Below are positions 8,028 to 16,498 of a DNA stretch of 35,834 bases, one piece after another. The notes beneath the pieces are model-generated. The model had not been told where the DNA came from. It saw nothing but the letters and a program-made list of their open reading frames with translations, and made no database searches. The DNA is from Pseudanabaena sp. 'Roaring Creek' (lineage in GTDB: Bacteria > Cyanobacteriota > Cyanobacteriia > Pseudanabaenales > Pseudanabaenaceae). The translations under genes and the position numbers were made by a program. Location of the stretch: positions 1 to 35,834 of the forward strand of contig NZ_LIRE01000215.1 of assembly GCF_001402795.1 (NCBI RefSeq), given 5' to 3'. Every line of letters begins with the position of its first letter. Position 1 is the stretch's first letter.

Positions 8028-9209
8028 ATGCTTGACGTACAGAAATTAATGGGACAGATGCAGGGAATGTCCGAGCAATTGCAGAAGGAAGCTAAGCAAT
8101 TGACGGTCAAACTCGATCGCGCTGAGACTATCTTTCATCAAGCAGCCGCCAACCAAGCTCATCTCTGTCAAAACAGCCAACAGTCCCGCGATCGCCTTGC
8201 CTTTAATTGTGCGGAACCCGTTGAGCCTCTAGAGGCAATTCAAGCGATCGCCCCCATTTCCGCCCCCCATATCGTAATCGCTACGGATGGTTCGCAAATT
8301 GCCCCTAGTCGTCACGAAATCGCCTATTGCTATCTGATTAATATCGGTAGAGTTGCCATTTACTATAACTCTGGGATCTATCCATTACTGGACAACTTAC
8401 CCGAAGTCTTTTATCGCCCTGAGGATCTATATAAAGCGCGGCAATGGGGAATCCAAACCGAGGAATGGATGACCCTCAAGCGCACCGTGGCGGAAACTGT
8501 CGCTTTAGCGAACTTAGCCATCGAAACGCGATCGCCATCTTTGCCAATCCTTGCCTTCACCGATGGCGCATTAATCCATTGGGAACTAGATGAAGTCCCC
8601 CTTGAAGGAAGAGCGCAACTTTTGCCCGATATTCTTGAGGCTTGGGATCTCCTCAAGGCTGAGAAGATTCCCCTAGCAGGATATATTAGTGTCCCTCGCG
8701 CTGCTGAAGCTACTAACTTTTTACGATTAGAACTCTGTCCTTTTGAGCGCCCCGATTGCCATATCCACTGTTCCGAACAGATCCTTGATGCTGCGCCATG
8801 CAGTCAGCTCCAACCTTTGCGCGATGGAACATTATGGAATCGCTTACTCAAGGTCGGTGAATGCAGTCCTTTATGGAAAAGTCATGCCAGAATTTTGCAG
8901 GAATATGGCGAACATCAAATTTATTTCTGTTACCTCCATGTGGGCACGGAGATTGCCAGAATCGAAATGCCCGCTTGGACAGCGCTAGATCAAGAACTGC
9001 GATCACAAGCTTTACAAATTATTCTCTCTCAAGTACAAAAAGGCTATGGCTACCCTGTGGCGTTAGCAGAAGCGCACAATCAAGCGGTAGTGACAGGTAG
9101 CGATCGTCGTCGTTTTTTTGCAATTTTAGAACAGCAAATGGTGAAATCTGGTTTGCGCAATGTGACCACTTCCTATAAGGAATCGCGAAAACGCAACAGC
9201 ATCGCCTAA
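8028..9209 (+). CDS. NurA domain nuclease, DNA double-strand break repair type
   Basis: This 393-residue protein matches the NurA nuclease family, in archaea a Mn-dependent 5'-3' exonuclease that works with the HerA helicase in end resection. The N-terminal 45 residues look like a helical coiled segment (MLDVQKLMGQMQGMSEQL...). The nuclease core starts near residue 80 with the acidic motif IATDGSQIAPSRHE (Asp87), followed by LAFTDGALIHWEL and, late in the protein, CYLHVGTEIARIEMPAW and GYPVALAEAHNQAVV. Cyanobacterial homologues of this length are usually free-standing, and no HerA-like ATPase is next to it. The start is well supported by an AGAG word 3 bp upstream of the ATG. A hairpin shared with hisB ends the transcript. 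The family is fairly sure; the partner is unknown. Confidence 0.82.
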   Translation: MLDVQKLMGQMQGMSEQLQKEAKQLTVKLDRAETIFHQAAANQAHLCQNSQQSRDRLAFNCAEPVEPLEAIQAIAPISAPHIVIATDGSQIAPSRHEIAYCYLINIGRVAIYYNSGIYPLLDNLPEVFYRPEDLYKARQWGIQTEEWMTLKRTVAETVALANLAIETRSPSLPILAFTDGALIHWELDEVPLEGRAQLLPDILEAWDLLKAEKIPLAGYISVPRAAEATNFLRLELCPFERPDCHIHCSEQILDAAPCSQLQPLRDGTLWNRLLKVGECSPLWKSHARILQEYGEHQIYFCYLHVGTEIARIEMPAWTALDQELRSQALQIILSQVQKGYGYPVALAEAHNQAVVTGSDRRRFFAILEQQMVKSGLRNVTTSYKESRKRNSIA

Positions 9210-9215
9210 TCATAA

Positions 9216-9248
9216 TGATCGTTGCGGCACAAAGTGCCGCAACGATCA
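9216..9248. terminator. Bidirectional terminator between nurA-type gene and hisB
   Basis: TGATCGTTGCGGCAC (9216-9230), loop AAA, and its exact complement (9234-9248) lie in the 43-bp gap between two convergent genes. The stem is GC-rich. The T-runs on either side are weak, but the position fits a shared terminator. Confidence 0.7.
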
Positions 9249-9252
9249 AATC

Positions 9253-9855
9253 CTATAAAACGCCCTTAGAACTAGGAATCACACTAGCTCGACGGGGATC
9301 TACCTCGATCGCCATTTTGATCGCGCGTGCAAAGGCTTTAAAACCTGCTTCGATGATGTGGTGGGAGTTACCGCTTTCTAAAAGCCTGATATGTAGAGTC
9401 ATTTGGGCGTGATTGACTACGGCTTGAAAAAACTCTTTGACTAGCTCAGTGTCGTAAGTCCCCACTCGCTGATTGGGAATCACTAAGCCATAGACCAGAT
9501 AGGGACGACCAGAAAAATCAAGGGCAACCTGCACCAAAGCCTCATCGAGAGGAGCCACAAAATGACCAAAACGGTTAATTCCTTTGCGATCGCCTAACGC
9601 TTGCCCTAGAGCTTGCCCCAATACAATGCCCACATCTTCATTCGTATGGTGATCGTCGATATGTAAATCACCAGTGGCTTGGATATCAAGATCGATTAAG
9701 CCGTGGGAACAAATTTGATGCAGCATGTGATCGAGAAAGGGAATACCAGTATTGATATTGCCCTTGCCCGTGCCATCCAGATTAAGCGCCACGGTGACAT
9801 CGGTTTCGCCAGTTTTGCGGTGGACTTGGGCAATGCGAGGGGTATCGTAGGACAT
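9253..9855 (-). CDS. hisB: Imidazoleglycerol-phosphate dehydratase
   Basis: HisB carries out the sixth step of histidine biosynthesis, dehydration of imidazole glycerol phosphate to imidazole acetol phosphate, with two Mn ions per site. The protein is 200 residues, the length of the monofunctional enzyme, with no phosphatase domain. Visible are the RKTGETDV strand, [18 protein letters not shown] (29-46), the first metal motif DDHHTNED (67-74) and the second, [15 protein letters not shown] (164-178). The C-terminal [13 protein letters not shown] is typical. The ATG at 9855 begins the conserved block closely. The gene is a singleton, not in a his operon, which is usual for cyanobacteria. It converges with the NurA-type gene and diverges from the P-type ATPase gene. 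Confidence 0.96.
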   Translation of the reverse strand: MSYDTPRIAQVHRKTGETDVTVALNLDGTGKGNINTGIPFLDHMLHQICSHGLIDLDIQATGDLHIDDHHTNEDVGIVLGQALGQALGDRKGINRFGHFVAPLDEALVQVALDFSGRPYLVYGLVIPNQRVGTYDTELVKEFFQAVVNHAQMTLHIRLLESGNSHHIIEAGFKAFARAIKMAIEVDPRRASVIPSSKGVL

Positions 9856-10040
9856 AGCGCAGAAGAGTTAATAAAAGTTGTGAATAAAAGTGAATAAAGG
9901 CTGTGAATAAAATTTGTAAGGTGCTAGCTTTACTATGCTTGTAAGGCGTAACAATCTCTCAATACATCTTAGCTTAGAGATAGGATAGACTCTGATAGGC
10001 TTAAACAGAGACTTCAGAAGCAAGAGCGTTGACAACCCCG
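9856..10040. promoter_or_regulatory. Divergent hisB / ATPase intergenic region
   Basis: A 185-bp region must hold both promoters. Just upstream of hisB, imperfect repeats of a GTGAATAAA-like word occur three times (about 9878-9909). I cannot call -10/-35 elements with confidence. Confidence 0.35.
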
Positions 10041-12932
10041 ATGGCAACAAATATACCAACTAAGCAAGTTTGGCACGCGCTGACAATCGATGAAACGATC
10101 GCCGCGTTGGATACTAATCCCGAAATGGGGCTGGAGTCTTGGCAGATTAGCGATCGCCAAAATATCTATGGACGCAATGAGCTAAAAGGTAAAACAGGAA
10201 GAGCCCGACTCAGCATTTTTATCGATCAGTTTACCAACATCATGTTACTGATGTTGATGGGCGTGGCTGTCGTTTCGGCATTTTTAGATCTGCGAGAAGG
10301 GAATTTCCCAAAAGATGCGATCGCGATCGCCGCGATCGTCATTCTCAATGGAATTTTGGGCTATGTACAGGAAAGTCGTGCTGAGGAAGCCCTAGCCGCA
10401 TTAAAACTAATGGCAGCTCCCAACGTGCGCGTATTGCGGGAGGGTAAAATTGCCGAACTTCCATCAGCAGAATTAGTCATCGGCGATATCGTATTTGTGG
10501 ATGCGGGAATGCAGATTGCGGCGGATGGGCGCTTATTGCAGGCTGTAAGCCTCAAGATTAGAGAAGGAGCGCTCACGGGGGAATCGCAGGGCGTAGAAAA
10601 GTTTGCCGATCGCTTGTTTAATGCCGATGAATCCCTAGGCGATCGGCGCAATATGGTATTTCAGGGTACGGAAGTCTTGCAGGGGCGAGGCATCATGATC
10701 GTCGTGGCAACGGGGATGGAGACGCAATTGGGAAAGATTGCCAATCTGTTGCAGGATGTGGAAGTCGAAGAAACTCCATTACAAAAGCGGATGGGAGAGC
10801 TTTCGCAGGTTCTAGTAATTGCTTCTTTGGTACTGGTGGTTCTCGTAATTGGCGTTGGACTGTGGCGGCATGGTGATTTAGTTAAATTATTGAACACATC
10901 CTTGAGTATGGCGGTGGCAGCCGTGCCTGAAGGTCTGCCTGCGGTGATTACGGTAACTTTAGCCTTGGGAACGCAAAGAATGGTCAAGCGCCACGCGCTC
11001 ATTCGTAAACTCCCTGCGGTGGAAACCCTCGGTTCGGTAACCGTGATTTGTTCTGACAAAACGGGTACGCTCACCCAAAACAAAATGGTGGCAGAAAGCG
11101 CATTCACGGCGAACTATGTCGCTCAGGTTGGGGGCACTGGTTATGAACCGATCGGAGAATTTGCAATTTCTCGACTGGCGGGGGATATGCTAGCTAGTGA
11201 TTTGAGTATCTATCAATGCCCAGAATTACAAATTTTATTAACGGCGGGAGTGATTTGTAACGATTCCTATTTACAGAAAGATAATGCTAACCATCAAGGC
11301 GCGAACGGCTTAATTCCCTCGCCTACAGGGCTAGACAGATCGCAATGGCAAATTATCGGCGACCCGACCGAAGGCGCTTTGTTAACCTTGGCAGGCAAAG
11401 CCAATTTTCGGCACGATCAACTGATGAGCTATTTTGCTAGGGTTGCGGAGATTCCCTTTAGTTCTGAGCGCAAACTCATGAGTGCGATCGCGGCAATCAA
11501 AGGTATGGATGCGGAAGATACCCCCGAATCAATCCGTACGATCGCTGCCTTACTGCCCCAAACAGCTTACATTCTCTTTTGCAAAGGCTCGCCCGAGTTA
11601 GTTCTAGAGCGCTGCGATCGCATACATAATGAGAAGCAGAGCAATCCCATCTCGATTGCGCAGATCAACTCCATTAACACGCAAAACAATCTGCTTGCCT
11701 CTAAGGGAATGCGCGTTTTAGGATTCGCCTATCTTCCTTTAGAGAATTTACCAACCGAAACCGAACTCCCCAATATCGAAAATAATCTCGTTTGGTTAGG
11801 CTTAGTTGGCATTCGTGATGCCCTCCGTGGGGAAGCCGCCAGAGCTGTGCAGATCAGTCAACATGCGGGAATTCACACGATTATGATTACGGGCGACCAT
11901 CAACTGACGGCTCAGGCGATCGCCCGCGATCTGAATATTTTCTATCCCGATAGCAATAGGGTGCTCACGGGTCGCGAAATTGAACATATGGATGATGAAG
12001 AACTAACGGCGATCGCGCGGCAAACTACCGTATATGCGAGAGTTTCACCCGAGCATAAACTCCGAATCGTGCAAGCTTTACAGCGATCGGGGGAGGTAGT
12101 CGCGATGACTGGTGATGGCGTAAACGATGCCCCAGCCCTGAAGCAAGCAAATATTGGCATAGCCATGGGAATTACGGGAACCGATGTTTCCAAAGAAGCC
12201 AGTGACATGATTTTGTTAGATGATAACTATGCCACAATCGTAGCGGCAACTGAGGAAGGACGCACGGTTTACGCCAATATTCGCCGCTTTATTAAATATA
12301 TTCTCGGCAGTAATGTCGGCGAGGTCATTGCGATCGCTTCGACTCCATTTCTTGGCTTTGGAGCCGTGCCCCTCACGCCCCTACAGATTCTCTGGATGAA
12401 TCTAGTGACCGATGGGGTACCAGCCCTCGCCCTTGCGGTGGAACCAGCGGAAGACGATGTAATGGAACGACCTCCATTTAATCCTCAAGAAAACATCTTT
12501 GCGCGGGGTTTGGGTTGGTATATCCTCCGTATTGGTGTTATCTTCGGATTGCAAACGATCGCCTTAATGGAAATTGCCTACAACTCTGGTAATCCCGCAT
12601 GGCATGAGCATTGGCAAACTATCACCTTCACAACCCTTTGCATTGCCCAAATGGGGCACGCCCTCGCCTGTCGTTCCGATTCCAAGTTGTTGATCGAGTT
12701 AAATCCCATCTCTAACCCCTACCTCTTAGTTTCCGTGATTTTTACCACGATTTTACAACTTGCTCTGCTCTACGTACCGAGCTTAAGGCAATTTTTCGGA
12801 ACGAGTGCCCTGAATGCTTCGGAACTTGGTTTGTGTTTTGGATTTAGTCTGTTATTAGTGCTATGGGTCGAGCTAGAGAAAATCGGCTTCAGGTGGTGGA
12901 GCAAGCGTCGTTTGTCAGCATCTGCCAAATAG
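10041..12932 (+). CDS. P-type (type II) cation-transporting ATPase, probable Ca2+ pump
   Basis: A P-type ATPase moves cations across the membrane using ATP with an Asp-phosphate intermediate. The protein is about 963 residues from the ATG at 10041; a TTG at 10029 would add four. In order: an N-terminal cation_ATPase_N region, a membrane pair, the actuator domain with LTGESQGVEKF, the M4 ion-site sequence VPEGLPAVITVTLALG, the phosphorylation motif CSDKTGTLTQNKMV (Asp339), the nucleotide domain with GDPTEGALL and FCKGSPELVLERC, the hinge MTGDGVNDAPALKQANIGIAMG, and six C-terminal membrane segments including ILWMNLVTDGVPALALAVEPAE. The M4 PEGLP and M6 NLVTDGVPA motifs fit type IIA/PacL-like Ca2+ pumps; other divalent or monovalent cations cannot be excluded. 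The following GTPase gene starts 30 bp downstream, so the two are probably cotranscribed. Confidence 0.93.
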   Translation: MATNIPTKQVWHALTIDETIAALDTNPEMGLESWQISDRQNIYGRNELKGKTGRARLSIFIDQFTNIMLLMLMGVAVVSAFLDLREGNFPKDAIAIAAIVILNGILGYVQESRAEEALAALKLMAAPNVRVLREGKIAELPSAELVIGDIVFVDAGMQIAADGRLLQAVSLKIREGALTGESQGVEKFADRLFNADESLGDRRNMVFQGTEVLQGRGIMIVVATGMETQLGKIANLLQDVEVEETPLQKRMGELSQVLVIASLVLVVLVIGVGLWRHGDLVKLLNTSLSMAVAAVPEGLPAVITVTLALGTQRMVKRHALIRKLPAVETLGSVTVICSDKTGTLTQNKMVAESAFTANYVAQVGGTGYEPIGEFAISRLAGDMLASDLSIYQCPELQILLTAGVICNDSYLQKDNANHQGANGLIPSPTGLDRSQWQIIGDPTEGALLTLAGKANFRHDQLMSYFARVAEIPFSSERKLMSAIAAIKGMDAEDTPESIRTIAALLPQTAYILFCKGSPELVLERCDRIHNEKQSNPISIAQINSINTQNNLLASKGMRVLGFAYLPLENLPTETELPNIENNLVWLGLVGIRDALRGEAARAVQISQHAGIHTIMITGDHQLTAQAIARDLNIFYPDSNRVLTGREIEHMDDEELTAIARQTTVYARVSPEHKLRIVQALQRSGEVVAMTGDGVNDAPALKQANIGIAMGITGTDVSKEASDMILLDDNYATIVAATEEGRTVYANIRRFIKYILGSNVGEVIAIASTPFLGFGAVPLTPLQILWMNLVTDGVPALALAVEPAEDDVMERPPFNPQENIFARGLGWYILRIGVIFGLQTIALMEIAYNSGNPAWHEHWQTITFTTLCIAQMGHALACRSDSKLLIELNPISNPYLLVSVIFTTILQLALLYVPSLRQFFGTSALNASELGLCFGFSLLLVLWVELEKIGFRWWSKRRLSASAK

Positions 12933-12970
12933 GACTATGAAAAAGAGCTATGAAAAAGGGCTATGAAAAA
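12933..12970 (+). repeat. 13-bp tandem repeat carrying three ATG triplets
   Basis: Near-identical units ending CTATGAAAAA occur three times (12933-12944, 12945-12957, 12958-12970). Each has an ATG (12937, 12950, 12963), but because the period is 13 the three ATGs fall in different frames, and only the last opens the GTPase gene. The GGG before the last ATG may serve as its ribosome binding site. Confidence 0.85.
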
Positions 12971-14516
12971 TAGATTCTCTTGGTGGCGATCGCTAATTAC
13001 CATCGGCTGCATAGCCTTAATAATTTCTTTTGTCGTTCCATTACTCGATCGCTTGATCCAAATCTATCAAGCAATTGCCGCCACCACTTCGCCGATCCTC
13101 GGCGGGTTTGTCGTCCTATTGGTAATCGGACTATTGGCAGGATTGGGCTTTTTGGTCTGGCGCTATTTACGCTTATTTCAGGCTGAACCCTCTAAACCGC
13201 GTCCCCTTCCCGAAGTCCCGACGGACAAGATCGAAGCAGCTCAAGATAGTCTGGAAGCACTAGAGCGTCAGGTGGAACGGATTCAAGATGAGGTCAGGCG
13301 GCGATCGCTATCCGAACAGACCGAACAGCTCAAAAACAACTTTATCCGTCAAGAGTTGCGGGTAGTCGTGTTTGGGGTCGGCTCCGCAGGCAAAACTTCC
13401 CTAGTCAATGGATTGCTCGATCTTGCCGATCGCGATCTCGATCGTCGCCGCGAAGACCGCCGAGGTGAGACTGGCGCGACTATGGGGACGACCCAGTTGG
13501 GAAAATTCTATGCGCCTGTGCGATTTGCAAATTTAGATGTCCCCGTCCAAATTACCGATTGTCCAGGAATTTTAGAGGCGAGTGCCCTAGGGAGCGATCG
13601 CGAAAGGGAGGCTCGGCAAATCGCCACCGAAGCAGATCTCATTCTCTTTGTCGTCGATGATGATTTACGCCGATCGGAGTATGAAGTTCTCAAAGCCCTT
13701 ACGGAAATCGGCAAGCGCACCATTCTCGCCTTCAATAAAATCGATCGCCTCACCCCCAGCGATCGCGATATTATCCACACTAGTTTGCGATCGCGGGTTT
13801 TGGATTTTATTCCCCCAGAAGATATTGTCGCGATCGCGGCAAATCCTACCGCCATTACCCTCGATTCGGGGGCAGTTGTCACGCCCAAACCCAAAATTCA
13901 ACCCCTGTTGTCGCGCCTTCTCGATATTCTCAGTTATGAAGGGGATGAGTTAGTTGCCGATAATGTCCTATTGCGATCGCAGAGGCTCACCGAGGAAACC
14001 CGCGAAGCCCTCGCCCAACAGCAACAGCAGGAAGCCGAAAAGGTGGTCGAGAAGTTCCAATGGTTAGTGGTAGGCGTAGTTTTCGCTACGCCCTTACCCG
14101 TCGTCGATCTACTCGCCACGGCTGCGATCAATGCCCAAATGGTGGTGGAAATTGGGAGGGTCTATGGTTGTGAGATCAATATGGATCGCGGTAAAGAATT
14201 AGCTAACTCGCTGACACGCACTCTCGTTAGTTTGGGAATTGTAAAAGGGGTAGTGCAAATTATTACCACCTTAATTTCCGTAACCGTCGTGGGACTAGTT
14301 CTCAAAGCCACGGTTCAATCAGTAACAGCAGCCTATCTCACGCGCATTGCGGGCAAGAGTTTCATTGAGTATTTCAGTCGCGATCGCGATTGGGGTGATG
14401 GGGGAATTGCCGAAGTGGTACAACGACAATTCCAATTAAATCGCCGCGATGAATTTCTCAAAGCCTTTGTTCGAGAAGCTGTGAGTCGGGTCATGGTTCT
14501 CATGAAGCAGTCCTAA
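12963..14516 (+). CDS. Membrane-anchored GTPase with DUF697-like C-terminus
   Basis: This 517-residue protein has two N-terminal hydrophobic segments (about 11-28 and 45-66), a charged helical stretch (about 88-125) of coiled-coil type, then a GTPase domain. G1 is FGVGSAGKTSLVNG (137-150), G3 is DCPGI (199-203) and G4 is FNKID. The last 170 residues hold hydrophobic helices (VVGVVFATPLPVVDLLATAA) typical of the YcjF/DUF697 type found in Era/Obg-like membrane GTPases. Residues 160-171 form an Arg/Glu-rich switch-like segment before TTQLG. It probably acts at the cytoplasmic or thylakoid membrane; the process is not known from the sequence. It starts 30 bp after the P-type ATPase stop, in a 13-bp tandem repeat, and is likely translated from the same mRNA. 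No terminator is obvious after it. Confidence 0.82.
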   Translation: MKNRFSWWRSLITIGCIALIISFVVPLLDRLIQIYQAIAATTSPILGGFVVLLVIGLLAGLGFLVWRYLRLFQAEPSKPRPLPEVPTDKIEAAQDSLEALERQVERIQDEVRRRSLSEQTEQLKNNFIRQELRVVVFGVGSAGKTSLVNGLLDLADRDLDRRREDRRGETGATMGTTQLGKFYAPVRFANLDVPVQITDCPGILEASALGSDREREARQIATEADLILFVVDDDLRRSEYEVLKALTEIGKRTILAFNKIDRLTPSDRDIIHTSLRSRVLDFIPPEDIVAIAANPTAITLDSGAVVTPKPKIQPLLSRLLDILSYEGDELVADNVLLRSQRLTEETREALAQQQQQEAEKVVEKFQWLVVGVVFATPLPVVDLLATAAINAQMVVEIGRVYGCEINMDRGKELANSLTRTLVSLGIVKGVVQIITTLISVTVVGLVLKATVQSVTAAYLTRIAGKSFIEYFSRDRDWGDGGIAEVVQRQFQLNRRDEFLKAFVREAVSRVMVLMKQS

Positions 14517-14662
14517 GCAATCTTGCTTTGCTGTATTTCTGATTTAGATACAGAAAATGATCTTTTTGAGAGTTCTGAGAATTTATTTAATTCATTATGA
14601 TAATCGTCTGATGCTTTGACTTAGTCATTTATATAAAATTCCTCCTTAGATATTTAGGCTTG

Positions 14663-15448
14663 TTAAGCGGTAGTTAATTCTTTTAGATAATCAATAACTC
14701 TTGTTCTGTTTTCATTATCATCAATATTTGAATATGTTTTATTGCAGACATCTGAAAATTTTGAGATTGTCTTTGAACTAACCTTTTCCATATTTTTAAA
14801 AATGCCAATAGGGAAAAAAGGTACTTTCCATTTTTCCAATTGATTGATAGCAATAATTGATTTTAAAGCTTTATCTTCATTTTGAACGGCGAAAATCATT
14901 AGAGGCTTTTCCATGCTATTGACTCTACAATCAACTGTGTATTTTGCATCTTTATCTAATCTTGGATTGTTCCAGTTAAATTCACATCTTTTAACGTCAA
15001 TGGCTTCAATTATTAGATCCTTAAAGTCCTCTAAAAAAGTAGCTGCTACAGTATCTCTATTAAGATAAGTTAAATCAGATATTTTCAATAATGCTTGAGT
15101 AAAACAATAAAAAGCAGATCCATAGTCTTCTTCTTGAATCTCAAGTGTTAATTCCCCAAAACGGTATTTAATTGAAAACTCTTCCAGAATACCAGACAAT
15201 ATCTTTTGCCTTGTTCCATGCATTAAGGTATCTGGCTTAACGCCTAAAATACTAAGATGCATGAATGTATCGCCTTCATCTGTAAATATCCATCGTTTTC
15301 CTTCTTTCTTTATTGCAATAGAAAAATGATCTCCATCACTAAACATAAAAGGAGTGGAGATTCTAAAACAATCATTCCCTTGAGGTTTAATTCGTATCTC
15401 CTCAGTTATTTTGCCTACAAATTGCTTTTGCAAATCAATTGCTTCCAT
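14663..15448 (-). CDS. DUF1828/DUF1829-like protein, second gene of a pair
   Basis: The protein is 261 residues when started at the ATG at 15448, which has a GGAGA ribosome-binding word 7 bp upstream; a TTG at 15460 would add four. The N-terminal half matches what I know of DUF1828 (RISTPFMFSDGDHFSIAIKK, WIFTDEGDTFMHLSILG). The C-terminal half resembles DUF1829, with an alpha/beta segment such as KYTVDCRVNS and LMIFAVQNEDKALKSIIAI that recalls a degenerate nuclease fold. No function is established to my knowledge; homologues often sit in phage or defence contexts. It overlaps the upstream gene by 14 bp, so translation is probably coupled. The gene is AT-rich and lacks HIP1 sites, unlike its neighbours, which suggests acquisition. 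Confidence 0.72.
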   Translation of the reverse strand: MEAIDLQKQFVGKITEEIRIKPQGNDCFRISTPFMFSDGDHFSIAIKKEGKRWIFTDEGDTFMHLSILGVKPDTLMHGTRQKILSGILEEFSIKYRFGELTLEIQEEDYGSAFYCFTQALLKISDLTYLNRDTVAATFLEDFKDLIIEAIDVKRCEFNWNNPRLDKDAKYTVDCRVNSMEKPLMIFAVQNEDKALKSIIAINQLEKWKVPFFPIGIFKNMEKVSSKTISKFSDVCNKTYSNIDDNENRTRVIDYLKELTTA

Positions 15449-15932
15449 AACTGTCTCCAAATAGACTTATTTGTGGATCAACGGCTACTATAAAATTACA
15501 ATCCTCTATTAGGCATTTTAATGCATTTTCATAATTGTTAAACCTATCTGTCATTTGAGCATAAGCATCCTCCCGTTTTAACCCAAACTCTTGATATCTT
15601 TGTGTTGCAGTGTGAATATGAAAGCCTTCAAAACTTTCTTTTTCAATTTTATTTGTATGCTCATTAAAACTATCATATCTTTTTAGATGGAATAGCTTTC
15701 CCGTATCAGGCTCTTTATATGCAAGTGTCAAACAAAAGTTATTATTTTTTATAGGGTTTTGACGAAGTTTCAAAATAAATATATTATTGTTTTTACCTAC
15801 AACTTGCACAGTTTGAATGATTTCAACATTATTTCTTACAGGTTGGTTTTTCATTCGCCAATCATACGGCAAAGGCTTTGGCTCCTTTATTAATTCTTCA
15901 ATTTCTTTATCTGTAAGAATAGTTTCAGACAC
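15435..15932 (-). CDS. DUF6978-like protein, first gene of a pair
   Basis: This 165-residue protein begins MSETILTDKEIEELIKEPKP. It looks like the DUF6978 family, known mainly as the partner of DUF1828 proteins. The middle part (about 45-120) is beta-rich with FILKLRQNP, FCLTLAYKEPDTGK and GFHIHTATQRYQEFG. The end holds an acidic helix region that finishes ISLFGDSYGSN. No catalytic motif is recognised. Its stop lies inside the start of the DUF1828-like gene, so the two form a compact operon of the toxin-antitoxin or defence type. That function is inferred from arrangement only. It is AT-rich and has no HIP1 sites. Confidence 0.68.
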   Translation of the reverse strand: MSETILTDKEIEELIKEPKPLPYDWRMKNQPVRNNVEIIQTVQVVGKNNNIFILKLRQNPIKNNNFCLTLAYKEPDTGKLFHLKRYDSFNEHTNKIEKESFEGFHIHTATQRYQEFGLKREDAYAQMTDRFNNYENALKCLIEDCNFIVAVDPQISLFGDSYGSN

Positions 15933-16042
15933 AAATAATATCTAAAAGATGTGATTTCAATAAACATATAACACAGACATTTTTAACAAAACCAATATTT
16001 TGCAAAATATTAACAATTGTGAATAATCCACAAGAGGTTAGA

Positions 16043-16279
16043 TCAATGTTTTTTGTTTTTTGCGTATTCCTTGCGCTGAGTATTACGCTCTTCTCTATTT
16101 TCATCTTCATATCGCTTTTTAGCCTGTTTAGCAGCTTCACTAGAATTAGTCTTAGCGATCGCCTCAGCCGTCAATTTTGTCTTGTTGTAGCAGGACTTGC
16201 ACATGCCTTTGGAGTAAGCTAAGCGATCAGGATGAGCACAAGCACTAGCTAATTGCTTTTCTTTATGTGGGCGTGCCAT
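16043..16279 (-). CDS. Small basic Cys-rich protein, uncharacterised
   Basis: A 78-residue protein starts MARPHKEKQLASACAHPDRL. It has a probable metal-binding knuckle of the form C-x-H and then C-x2-C (CAHPDRLAYSKGMCKSCYNK, about residues 14-33), followed by a long charged helix rich in Lys, Glu and Arg (about 45-78). Similar short proteins occur in cyanobacterial and phage genomes as hypothetical proteins; I cannot name the function. It could bind nucleic acid. It stands alone about 110 bp upstream of the DUF6978-like gene on the same strand. It contains a single CGATCG-type site. Confidence 0.6.
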   Translation of the reverse strand: MARPHKEKQLASACAHPDRLAYSKGMCKSCYNKTKLTAEAIAKTNSSEAAKQAKKRYEDENREERNTQRKEYAKNKKH

Positions 16280-16424
16280 ATATACCTAGATTAAACTAAT
16301 TTAACTATATACGATAGTGGTTTAAATAGTGATCGCTAAATCTTTAACTTAAAAACCTTACCGCAAACACGAAAAAAATCCAAACAATTAGACTTAGGGT
16401 GGCAAGTTTGTTAACATCTAATTA

Positions 16425-16493
16425 AAAACCAGAGTCAAAACCTGTAGTGCAAGGACAGCATAACACTTCAGGTTTCAGGGTTTTGTATTTAAT
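16425..16493 (-). terminator. Imperfect hairpin downstream of the last NRPS gene
   Basis: On the minus strand, AAAACC...AAACCTGAAGTG pairs imperfectly with CACTACAGGTTT...GGTTTT, just after the NRPS stop at 16499. It is the only hairpin near the end of the cluster mRNA and could be its terminator. The stem has mismatches and the loop is long. Confidence 0.35.
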
Positions 16494-16498
16494 TACGC

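Noticed and set aside
15925-16140. 71-codon minus-strand frame next to the DUF6978-like gene
   Set aside because: It overlaps the Cys-rich gene in another frame and shows no recognisable motif.
16019-16222. Hydrophobic 67-codon frame on the plus strand
   Set aside because: It is the antisense shadow of the small Cys-rich minus-strand gene, which has a clear C-x2-C motif.
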